This document shows positions 43,140 to 54,447 of a stretch of 64,000 nucleotides of DNA, one piece after another; positions within the stretch are counted from its first letter, which is position 1, and each line of letters opens with the position of its first letter. The notes beneath the pieces were generated by a model. The model made no database searches, was not told the origin of the DNA, and saw nothing but the letters and a program-made list of their open reading frames with translations. The stretch is from assembly GCF_902459465.1 (NCBI RefSeq), contig NC_047077.1, positions 1 to 64,000 of the forward strand, written 5' to 3'. The position numbers and the translations under genes are program-made. Origin of the DNA: Asterias rubens. Taxonomy: Eukaryota; Echinodermata; Asteroidea; Forcipulatida; Asteriidae.

Positions 43140-43509
43140 CTGCAGAAATATGAAAATAAAGAGTCGTAAAGGAACATTACAAAATTCGTTTTTGCTAACA
43201 TAACAGTTGCTGACAGTGTACTACACTTTTGAAAAGCCTGTAGAAGTTTGGGACTGATCAGCCATCTTGGTCACGAGAAAATAGTATAAATGAATGATTA
43301 CACATTTTGAATGACATCGATTAAAAGAAGAAAACGCTCCAGGAGCAATCAACCCACAAGGGATATTAGTTTATTTATTTCTCATTAAATATGACATTTC
43401 AGACAAACATATTTCAAGTGAAGTTTTCTTCATCAGTAGACCATTTTTATATAACACAAGCAGATCATTGCCATTTGTTCGGAGGATTGTGCGTCGCCTG
43501 ATAGCAAAT
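43140..43509. other. No gene recognised
   Basis: AT-rich linker between the last cassette without an array and the first 66-bp array. Confidence 0.5.
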
Positions 43510-43550
43510 AAAAGTACCATTGCACGCTGGCAGCGTGCAATGGTACTTTT
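43510..43550. repeat. 41-bp perfect palindrome
   Basis: AAAAGTACCATTGCACGCTG, one central G, then the exact inverse. It lies 50 bases before the first 66-bp array. Confidence 0.9.
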
Positions 43551-43600
43551 CAGATGGAACGAAAAAGCTGAGTAAAAACATCACTCAAAGCTGAGTAAAT

Positions 43601-44537
43601 AGTGCCGTCACATTGATGACCTACAGTGGCTTGAGTATAGCAGTGAGTTTACTAATCAGTGCAACTAGTGCCACCACATGGATGACCTACAGTGGCTTGA
43701 GTATAGCAGTGAGTTTACTAATCAGTGCAACTAGTGCCACCACATGGATAACCTACAGTGGCTTGAGTGTAGCTGTGAGTTTACTAATCAGTGCAACTCG
43801 TGCCATCACATGACTGACCTACACTGGCTGGAGTGTAGCTGTGAGTTTACTAACCAGTGCAACTCGTGCCGTCACATTGATGACCTACAGTGGCTGGAGT
43901 GTAGCTGTGAGTTTACTAATCAGTGCAACTCGTGCCGTCACATGACTGACCTACACTGGCTGGAGTGTAGCTGTGAGTTTACTAACCAGTGCAACTCGTG
44001 CCGTCACATTGATGACCTACAGTGGCTGGAGTGTAGCTGTGAGTTTACTAATCAGTGCAACTAGTGCCGTCACATGAATGACCTACAGTGGCTTGAGTGT
44101 AACAGTGAGTTTACTAATCAGTGCAACTAGTGCCGTCACATGAATGACCTAGAGTGGTTGTAGTGTAGCAGTGAGTTTACTAATCAGCACAAATGGTGCC
44201 GTCACATGACTGACCTACAGTGGCTGGAGTGTAGCATTGAGTTTACTAATCAGTCAGTGCAAATGGTGCCGTCACATGACTGACCTACAGTGGCTGGAGT
44301 GTAGCAGTGAGTTTACTGATCAGCGCAACTAGTGCCATCACATGAATGACCCACATAGGCTGCAGTGTAGCAGTCAGTTTACAAATCAGTGCAACTGGTG
44401 CCGTCACATGACTGACCTACAGTGGCTGGAGTGTAGCAGTGAGTTAACTAATCAGTGCAACTAGTCCCATCTCATGGACGACCTGTGCTGTTACATGGTA
44501 ACCTACAGTGGCTGGAGTGTAGCAGTGAGTTTACTGA
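43601..44537 (+). repeat. 66-bp tandem array 1 (about 14 units)
   Basis: Unit of 66 bp containing GATGACCTACAGTGGCTGG, AGTGTAGCAGTGAGTTTACT and AATCAGTGCAACTAGTGCC. Here most units read TAG or TCG at the position that is TTG in the long-open parts of array 2. A few units gain extra bases (for example near 44252). The last unit ends in CTGACC and joins the spacer. Confidence 0.95.
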
Positions 44538-45357
44538 CCAGGGGTAACAATGTCCCAATAAAAAGTAGGTATTGTTACTACATAGTGTAGAGTTGTCTGA
44601 GGTGAGAGATATGGAACAATTATTATACATGACTTACCAGCAGTGAAGAAAGTTGAGTTCACTCAGAGAGGCAGCTCAGTATCTCCTTCATGATGTAACA
44701 TCAGTCAATGGCAACAGTCAAATAACTTCTTGAAAATAATGTCTGCAAAATTTGAATGATGAAGAGCTGTTTATAATTGATCAGAGATACATGACATGTC
44801 TTGAAAACTGGTTGATTTCAATCCATATTTCAACCATCGTACAACTTTGATTTGTAAATGTTGATGCTTTGCAAAACCAAGTGCTTTGATTTAGTTTGTG
44901 TAAACACTCTGTATTGTCCACTGACTGCAAGTAGAAAATTGTTGTGATACAAATTCATCCTAAAAATGTATGCACTTCTGCAGAATCGATATATGTTCTC
45001 TAGAAGGGGGGGGGGGGGGTTGACGTAACAATCTGAATGATCACTTAGTGAGATAAGAAATGTTTGAAAGAGATTTTCTGCTAATTCCTATGTATTGGCA
45101 TGTCATAGCCAAGCTGTATAGTGCATCAGATTCAAATTCTGATGGCTGAGTGATCAGGGTGTGGGTTCAAATCCTGGTCATAAAACTTGTGTCCTTAAGC
45201 AAGACACTAAACTAGAATCGCTTCTAATTACCCAAGGGTAACAATCTAAACTAACCATTTCTTGTTTTATATAAGTGTTATAAATTGAACCAATTAACTT
45301 GTGGTACTAGAGCGAGACACTAGTCTATAATTGCTTCTCTCCACCCAGATGTAAATG
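44538..45357 (+). repeat. Spacer 1 of the 66-bp array (820 bp)
   Basis: Starts AGGGGTAACAATGTCCC and contains exon-like segment D (44638-44742). A poly-G run lies near 45007. A SINE piece with B-box-like GGTTCAAATCC follows at about 45120-45245, then a second SINE piece (GCTTCTCTCCACCCAGATG) abutting the next array. Spacers 2 and 3 are close copies. Confidence 0.9.
44638..44742 (-). other. Exon-like segment D, copy 4 (105 nt)
   Basis: Acceptor AAATTTTGCAG and donor GCTG|GTAAGTC on the minus strand. TGA at the shared codon. Confidence 0.45.
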
Positions 45358-45371
45358 GTGCCATCACATGA

Positions 45372-47189
45372 ATGACCTACAGTGGCTGGAGTGTAGCAGT
45401 GAGTTTACTCATCAGTGCAACTAGTGCCGTCACATGGATGACCTACAGTGGCTTGAGTGTAGCAGTGAGTTTATTAATCAGCACAACTAGTGCCGTCACA
45501 TGGATGACCTACAGTGGCTGTAGTGTAGCAGTGAGTTTACTAATCAGCGCAACTAGTGAAGTCCCATGGATGACCCACAGTGGCTGGAGTGTAGCAGTGA
45601 GTTTACTAATCAGTGCAACTTGTGCCGTCACATGGATGACCTACAGTGGCTGGAGTGTGGCAGAAAATTTACTTATCAGCGCAACTGGTGCCATCACAAG
45701 GGTGACCTATAGTGACTGGAGTGTAGCAGTGAGTTTACTAATCAGTGCAACTAGTGCTGTCACACGGATGACCTACAGTGGCTGGAGTGTGGCAGTGAGT
45801 TTACTAATCAGTACAACTTGTGCCGTCACACGGATGACCTACAGTGGCTGGAGTGTAGTAGTGAGTTTACTAATCAGTACAACTTGTGCCGTCACACGGA
45901 TGACCTACAGTGGCTGGAGTGTAGTAGTGAGTTTACTAATCAGTGCAACTAGTGCTGTCACACGGATGACCTACAGTGGCTGGAGTGTGGCAGTGAGTTT
46001 ACTAATCAGTACAACATGTGCCGTCACCCGTATGACCTACAGTGGCTGGTGTGTAGCAGTGAGTTTACTAATCAGTACCACTTGTGCCGTCACACGGATG
46101 ACCTACAGTGGCTGGAGTGTAGTAGTGAGTTTACTAATCAGTACAACTTGTGCCGTCAAACGGATGACCTACAGTGGCTGGAGTGTAGCAGTGAGTTTAC
46201 TAATCAGCACAACTTGTGCCGTCACCAGGACGACCTACAGTGGCTGGAGTGTAGCAGTGAGTTTACTAATCAGCGCAACTGGTGCCGTCACAAGGGTGAC
46301 CTATAGTGACTGGAGTGTAGCAGTGAGTTTACTAATCAGTGAAACTAGTGCTGTCACACGAATGACCTACAGTGGCTGGAGTGTGGCAGTGAGTTTACTA
46401 ATCAGCACAACTTGTGCTGTCACACGGATGACCTACAGTGGCTGGAGTGTGGCAGTGAGTTTACTAATCAGCACAAATTGTGCTGTCACACGGATGACCA
46501 ATAGTGAATGGAGTGTAGCAGTGAGTTTACTAATCAGTGCAACTAGTGCTGTCACACGGATGACCTACAGTGGCTGGAGTGTGGCAGTGAGTTTACTAAT
46601 CAGCACAATTTGTGCTGTCACACGGATGACCTATCGTGACTGGAGTGTAGCAGTGAGTTTACTAATCAGTGCAACTAGTGCTGTCACACGGATGGCCTAC
46701 AGTGGCTGGAGTGTGGCAGTGAGTTTACTAATCAGTACAACTTGTGCCATCACACGGATGACCTACAGTGGCTGGAGTGTAGTAGTGATTTTACTAATCA
46801 GTACAACTTGTACCGTCACACGGATGACCTACAGTGGCTGGAGTGTAGCAGTGAGTTTATTAATTAGTACAACTTGTGCCGTCACACGGATGACCCACAG
46901 TGGCTGGAGTGTAGCAGTGAGTTTACTAATCAGTACAACTTGTGCTGTCACACGGATGACCTACAGTGGCTGGAGTGTGGCAGGGAGTTTACTAATCAGT
47001 ACAACTTGTGCCGTCACACGGATGACCTACAGTGGCTGGAGTGTAGTAGTGAGTTTACTAATCAGTACAACTTGTACCGTCACACGGATGACCTACAGTG
47101 TCTGGAGTGTAGCAGTGAGTTTACTAATCAGTACAACTTGTGCTGTCACACGGATGACCTACAGTGGCTGGAGTGTAGTAGTGAGTTAA
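45372..47189 (+). other. 605-codon open frame within array 2
   Basis: Repeats a 22-residue peptide of the type MTYSGWSVAVSLLIS...CAVTR about 27 times without a stop, ending where GAGTTTACT has become GAGTTAACT. The unit length is a multiple of three and this frame lacks stops in the consensus, so openness is expected from repetition alone. No signal peptide or recognised domain is seen. Repeated WSVAVSLLIS would be strongly hydrophobic. Expression is unproven, and I do not call a gene. Confidence 0.3.
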
Positions 47190-47336
47190 CTAATCAGTAC
47201 AACTTGTGCCGTCACACGGATGACCTACAGTGGCTGGAGTGTAGTAGTGAGTTTACTAATCAGTACAACTTGTACCGTCACACGGATGACCCACAGTGGC
47301 TGGAGTGTAGTAGTGAGTTTACTAATCAGTACAACT
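46874..47336 (+). other. Zinc-finger-like open frame within array 2
   Basis: The second forward frame gives a 22-residue repeat with CSSEFTNQYNLCRH, matching C-x3-F-x5-L-x2-H, the second Cys to first His part of a C2H2 finger. The other Cys and His are missing (Trp and Leu at those places). It is open for about seven units, then passes through a 68-bp unit near 47336 into the other frame. Similar runs occur at 46016-46306, 47927-48217, 50256-50603 and 59266-59928. Confidence 0.35.
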
Positions 47337-50300
47337 ATAGTGCCGTCACATGGATGACTTACAGTGGCTGCAGTGTAGCAGTGAGTTTACTAATCAGTAC
47401 AACTTGTGCTGTCACACGGATGACCTACAGTGGCTGGAGTGTAGTAGTGAGTTAACTAATCAGTACAACTAGTGCCGTCACATGGATGACTTACAGTGGC
47501 TGCAGTGTAGCAGTGAGTTTACTAATCAGTACAACTTGTGCCGTCACATGGATGACCTACAGTGGCTGGAGTGTGGCAGAAAATTTACTTATCAGCGCAA
47601 CTGGTGCCGTCACAAGGGTGACCTATAGTGACTGGAGTGTAGCAGTGAGTTTACTAATCAGTGCAACTAGTGCTGTCACACGGATGACCTACAGTGGCTG
47701 GAGTGTGGCAGTGAGTTTACTAATCAGTACAACTTGTCACACGGATGACCTACAGTGGCTGGAGTGTAGTAGTGAGTTTACTAATCAGTACAACTTGTGC
47801 CGTCACACGGATGACCTACAGTGGCTGGAGTGTAGTAGTGAGTTTACTAATCAGTGCAACTAGTGCTGTCACACGGATGACCTACAGTGGCTGGAGTGTG
47901 GCAGTGAGTTTACTAATCAGTACAACTTGTGCCGTCACCCGTATGACCTACAGTGGCTGGTGTGTAGCAGTGAGTTTACTAATCAGTACAACTTGTGCCG
48001 TCACACGGATGACCTACAGTGGCTGGAGTGTAGTAGTGAGTTTACTAATCAGTACAACTTGTGCCGTCAAACGGATGACCTACAGTGGCTGGAGTGTAGC
48101 AGTGAGTTTACTAATCAGCACAACTTGTGCCGTCACCAGGACGACCTACAGTGGCTGGAGTGTAGCAGTGAGTTTACTAATCAGCGCAACTGGTGCCGTC
48201 ACAAGGGTGTACTATAGTGACTGGAGTGTAGCAGTGAGTTTACTAATCAGTGCAACTAGTGCTGTCACACGGATGACCTACAGTGGCTGGAGTGTGGCAG
48301 TGAGTTTACTAACCAGCACAACTTGTGCTGTCACACGGATGACCTACAGTGGCTGGAGTGTGGCAGTGAGTTTACTAATCAGTACAACTTGTGCCATCAC
48401 ACGGATGACCTACAGTGGCTGGAGTGTAGTAGTGAGTTTACTAATCAGTACAACTTGTACCGTCACACGGATGACCTACAGTGGCTGGAGTGTAGCAGTG
48501 AGTTTATTAATTAGTACAACTTGTGCCGTCACACGGATGACCCACAGTGGCTGGAGTGTAGCAGTGAGTTTACTAATCAGTACAACTTGTGCTGTCACAC
48601 GGATGACCTACAGTGGCTGGAGTGTAGCAGTGAGTTTACTAATCAGTGCAACTATAGTGCCGTCACATGGCTGACTTACAGTGGCTGCAGTGTAGCAGTG
48701 AGTTTACATATCAGTACAACTTGTGCCGTCACACGGATGACCCACAAAGGCTTGAGTGTAGCAGTGAGTTTACTAATCAGCGCAAACAAGTGCCGTCACA
48801 TGAATGACCTGCAGTGGCTTGAGTGTAGCAGTGAGTTTACTAATCAGCGCAACTAGTGCCGTCACATTGATGACCCACAGTGGCTGGAGTGTAGTAGTGA
48901 GTTTACTAATCAGTACAACTTGTGCCGTCACATGGATGACCTACAGTGGCTGGAGTGTAGTAGTGAGTTTACTAATCAGTACAACTAATGCCGTAACACG
49001 GATGACCTACAGTGGCTGGAGTGTAGTAGTGAGTTTACTAATCAGTACAACTTGTGCTGTCACACGGATGACCTACAGTGGCTGGAGTGTAGTAGTGAGT
49101 TTATTAATCAGCACAACTAGTGCCGTCACATGGATGACCTACAGTGGCTGGAGTGTAGCAGTGAGTTTATTCATCAGTGAAACTATAGTGCCGTGACATG
49201 GATGACCTAGAGTGGCTGTAGTGTAGCAGTGAGTTTACTAATCAGCACAACTAGTGCCGTCACATGAATGACCTACACTGGCTGGAGTGTAGCAGTGAGT
49301 TTACTAATCAGTGCAACTAGTGCCGTCACATGAATGACCTACAGTGGCTTGAGTGTAGTAGTGAGTTTACTAATCAGTGCAACTAGTGACGTCACATGGA
49401 TGACCTACAGTGGCTGGAGTGTAGCTGTGAGTTTACTAATCAATGCAACTAGTGCCGTCACATGAATGACCTACAGTGGCTTGAGTGTAGAAGTGAGTTT
49501 ACTAATCAGCACAACTAGTGCCGTCACATGGATGACCTACAGTGGCTGGAGTGTAGTAGTGAGTTTACTAATCAGTACAACTTGTGCCGTCACATGGATG
49601 ACCTACAGTGGCTGGAGTGTAGCAGTGAGTTTACTCATCAGTGCAACTATAGTGCCTTCACATGGATGACATACAGTGGCTTTAGTGTAGCAGGAAATTT
49701 ACTTATAAGCGCAACTAGTGCTGTCACATGGATGACCTACAGTGGCTTGAGTGTAGCAGTGAGTTTACTAATCAGCACAACTAGTGCCGTCACATGAATG
49801 ACCTACAGTGGCTGGAGTGTAGCAGTGAGTTTACTAATCAGTGCAACTAGTGCCGTCACATGAATGACCCACAGTGGCTGGAGTGTAGCAGTGAGTTTAC
49901 TGATCAGCGCAATTAGTGCCGTCACATGAATGACCAACATAGGCTGCATTGTAGCAGTGAGTTTACAAATCAGTGCAACTGGTGCCGTCACATGACTGAC
50001 CTACAGTGGCTGGAGTGTAGCAGTGAGTTAACTAATAAGTGCAACTAGTGCCGTCACATGACTGACCTACAGTGGCTGGAGTGTAGCAGTGAGTTAACTA
50101 ATAAGTGCAACTAGTGCCGTCACATGGATGACATACAGTGGCTGTAGTGTAGCAGGAAATTTACTTATAAGCGCAACTAGTGCTGTCACATGGATGACCT
50201 ACAGTGGCTTGAGTGTAGCAGTGAGTTTACTAATCAGCACAACTAGTGCCGTCACATGAATGACCTACAGTGGCTGGAGTGTAGCAGTGAGTTTACTAAT

Positions 50301-53300
50301 CAGTACAACTTGTGCCGTCACCCGTATGACCTACAGTGGCTGGTGTGTAGCAGTGAGTTTACTAATCAGTACAACTTGTGCCATCACACGGATGACCTAC
50401 AGTGGCTGGAGTGTAGTAGTGAGTTTACTAATCAGTACAACTTGTGCCGTCAAACGGATGACCTACAGTGGCTGGAGTGTAGCAGTGAGTTTACTAATCA
50501 GCACAACTTGTGCCGTCACCAGGACGACCTACAGTGGCTGGAGTGTAGCAGTGAGTTTACTAATCAGCGCAACTGGTGCCGTCACAAGGGTGACCTAAAG
50601 TGACTGGAGTGTAGCAGTGAGTTTACTAATCAGTGCAACTAGTGCTGTCACACGGATGACCTACAGTGGCTGGAGTGTGGCAGTGAGTTTACTAATCAGC
50701 ACAACTTGTGCTGTCACACGGATGACCTACAGTGGCTGGAGTGTAGCAGTGAGTTTACTAATCAGCACAAATTGTGCTGTCACACGGATGACCAATAGTG
50801 ACTGGAGTGTAGCAGTGAGTTTACTAATCAGTGCAACTAGTGCTGTCACACGGATGACCTACAGTGGCTGGAGTGTGGCAGTGAGTTTACTAATCAGCAC
50901 AATTTGTGCTGTCACACGGATGACCTATAGTGACTGGAGTGTAGCAGTGAGTTTACTAATCAGTGCAACTAGTGCTGTCACACGGATGGCCTACAGTGGC
51001 TGGAGTGTGGCAGTGAGTTTACTAATCAGTACAACTTGTGCCATCACACGGATGACCTACAGTGGCTGGAGTGTAGTAGTGAGTTTACTAATCAGTACAA
51101 CTTGTACCGTCACACGGATGACCTACAGTGGCTGGAGTGTAGCAGTGAGTTTATTAATTAGTACAACTTGTGCCGTCACACGGATGACCCACAGTGGCTG
51201 GAGTGTAGCAGTGAGTTTACTAATCAGTACAACTTGTGCTGTCACACGGATGACCTACAGTGGCTGGAGTGTAGTAGTGAGTTTACTAATCAGTACAACT
51301 ATAGTGCCGTCACATGGATGACCTACAGTGGCTGGAGTGTAGCAGTGAGTTTACTAATCAGTACAACTTGTGCCGTCACACGGATGACCCACAAAGGCTG
51401 GAGTGTAGCAGTGAGTTTACTAATCAGCGCAAGAAGTGCCGTCACATGAATGACCTGCAGTGGCTTGAGTGTAGCAGTGAGTTTACTAATCAGCGCAACT
51501 AGTGCCGTCACATTGATGACCCACAGTGGCTTGAGTGTAGCAGAGAGTTTACTAATCAGTACAACTTGTGCCGTCACATGGATGACCTACAGTGGCTGGA
51601 GTGTAGCAGTGAGTTTACTAATCAGTACAACTTGTGCCGTCACACGGATGACCTACAGTGGCTGGAGTGTAGCAGTGAGTTTACTTATCAGTGCAACTAT
51701 AGTGCCGTCACATGGATGACTTACAGTGGCTGCAGTGTAGCAGTGAGTTTACTAATCAGTACAACTTGTGCTGTCACACGGATGACCTACAGTGGCTGGA
51801 GTGTAGCAGTGAGTTTACTAATCAGTACAACTAATGCCGTCACACGGATGACCTACAGTGGCTGCAGTGTAGCAGTGAGTTTACTAATCAGTACAACTTG
51901 TGCCGTCACATGGATGACCTACAGTGGCTGGAGTGTAGCAGTGAGTTTACTAATCAGTACAACTTGTGCCGTCACACGGATGACCTACAGTGGCTGGAGT
52001 ATAGTAGTGAGTTTACTAATCAGCGCAACAAGTGCCGTCACATGAATGACCTGCAGTGGCTTGAGTGTAGCAGAGAGTTTACTAATCAGTACAACTTGTG
52101 CCGTCACATGGATGACCTACAGTGGCTGGAGTGTAGTAGTGAGTTTACTAATCAGTACAACTAATGCCGTAACACGGATGACCTACAGTGGCTGGAGTGT
52201 GGTAGTGAGTTTACTAATCAGTACAACTTGTGCCGTCACACGGATGACCTACAGTGGCTGGAGTGTAGTAGTGAGTTTATTAATCAGCACAACTAGTGCC
52301 GTCACATGGATGACCTACAGTGGCTGGAGTGTAGCAGTGAGTTTACTCATCAGTGAAACTATAGTGCCGTGACATGGATGACCTACAGTGGCTGTAGTGT
52401 AGCAGTGAGTTTACTAATCAGCACAACTAGTGCCGTCACATGAATGACCTACAGTGGCTGGAGTGTAGCAGTGAGTTTACTAATCAGTGCAACTAGTGCC
52501 GTCACATGAATGACCTACAGTGGCTTGAGTGTAGTAGTGAGTTTACTAATCAGTGCAACTAGTGCCGTCACATGGATGACCTACAGTGGCTGGAGTGTAG
52601 CTGTGAGTTTACTAATCAATGCAACTAGTGCCGTCACATGAATGACCTACAGTGGCTTGAGTGTAGCAGTGAGTTTAACAATCAGCACAACTAGTGCCGT
52701 CACATGGATGACCTACAGTGGCTGGAGTGTAGTAGTGAGTTTACTAATCAGTACAACTTGTGCCGTCACATGGATGACCTACAGTGGCTGGAGTGTAGCA
52801 GTGAGTTTACTCATCAGTGCAACTATAGTGCCGTCACATGGATGACATACAGTGGCTGTAGTGTAGCAGGAAATTTACTTATAAGCGCAACTAGTGCTGT
52901 CACATGGATGACCTACAGTGGCTTGAGTGTAGCAGTGAGTTTACTAATCAGCACATTAGTGCCGTCACATGAATGACCTACAGTGGCTGGAGTGTAGCAG
53001 TGAGTTTACTAATCAGTGCAACTAGTGCCGTCACATGAATGACCCACAGTGGCTGGAGTGTAGCAGTGAGTTTACTGATCAGCGCAACTAGTGCCATCAC
53101 ATGAATGACCAACATAGGCTGCATTGTAGCAGTGAGTTTACAAATCAGTGCAACTGGTGCCGTCACATGACTGACCTACAGTGGCTGGAGTGTAGCAGTG
53201 AGTTAACTAATAAGTGCAACTAGTGCCGTCACATGACTGACCTACAGTGGCTGGAGTGTAGCAGTGAGTTAACTAATAAGTGCAACTAGTGCCGTCACAT

Positions 53301-53628
53301 GGATGACATACAGTGGCTGTAGTGTAGCAGGAAATTTACTTATAAGCGCAACTAGTGCTGTCACATGGATGACCTACAGTGGCTTGAGTGTAGCAGTGAG
53401 TTTACTAATCAGCACAACTAGTGCCGTCACATGAATGACCTACAGTGGCTGGAGTGTAGCAGTGAGTTTACTAATCAGTGCAACTAGTGCCGTCTCATGA
53501 ATGACCCACAGTGGCTGGAGTGTAGCAGTGAGTTAACTAATCAGTGCAACTAGTCCCATCTCATGGACGACCTGTGCTGTCACATGGTAACCTACAGTGG
53601 CTGGAGTGTAGCAGTGAGTTTACTGACC

Positions 53629-54447
53629 AGGGGTAACAATGTCCCAATAAAAAGTAGGTATTGTTACTACAGAGTGTAGAGTTGTCTGAGGTGAGAGATA
53701 TGGAACAATTATTATATATGACTTACCAGCAGTGAAGAAAGTTGAGTTCACTCAGAGAGGCAGCTCAGTATCTCCTTCATGATGTAACATCAGTCAATGG
53801 CAACAGTCAAATAACTTCTTGAAATTAATGTCTGCAAAATTTGAACGATGAAGAGCTGTTTATAATTGATCAGAGATACATGACATGTCTTGAAAACTGG
53901 TTGATTTCAATCCATATTTCAACCATCGTACAACTTTGATTTGTAAATGTTGATGCTTTGCAAAACCAAGTGCTTTGATTTAGTTTGTGTAAACACTCTG
54001 TATTGTCCACTGACTGCAAGTAGAAAATTGTTGTGATACAAATTCATCCTATAATGTATGCACTTCTGCAGAATCGATATATGTTCTCTAGAAGGGGGGG
54101 GGGTTGACGTAACAATCTGAATGATCACTTAGTGAGATAAGAAATGTTTGAAAGAGATTTTCTGCTAATTCCTATGTATTGGCATGTCATAGCCAAGCTG
54201 TATAGTGCATCAGATTCAAATTCTGATGGCTGAGTGATCAGGGTGTGGGTTCAAATCCTGGTCATAAAACTTGTGTCCTTAAGCAAGACACTAAACTAGA
54301 ATCGCTTCTAATTACCCAAGGGTAACAATCTAAACTAACCATTTCTTGTTTTATATAAGTGTTATAAATTGAACCAATTAACTTGTGGTACTAGAGCGAG
54401 ACACTCGTCTATAATTGCTTCTCTCCACCCAGATGTAAATATGTAAA
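53629..54447 (+). repeat. Spacer 2 of the 66-bp array (819 bp)
   Basis: Near copy of spacer 1, with the same D segment, poly-G run (shorter), SINE pieces and borders. It preserves the uninterrupted GATCACTTAGTGAGATAAG that is split by the transposon in spacer 3. An eight-base duplication (ATGTAAAT) precedes the next array. Confidence 0.9.
53727..53831 (-). other. Exon-like segment D, copy 5 (105 nt)
   Basis: Same splice-like borders as copy 4, TGA at the shared codon. Confidence 0.45.

Larger units (their letters stand above)
45358..53628 (+). repeat. 66-bp tandem array 2 (about 125 units)
   Basis: The largest array. Blocks of units recur at about 1.92 kb (45661 and 47577) and about 3.18 kb (49181 and 52357), which indicates duplication of multi-unit segments. 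Units of 68 bp containing AACTATAGTGCC shift the reading frame. Sub-blocks differ in consensus (CACACGG with AACTTG around 45.8-48.6 kb; CATGAATGACC with AACTAG around 49.2-50.2 and 52.4-53.5 kb). Confidence 0.95.

Noticed and set aside
49803..49991. Minus-strand frames in the 66-bp arrays (KLTATLQPL repeats)
   Set aside because: A third stop-poor frame of the same repeat; shows that openness here follows from the unit sequence rather than from coding constraint.
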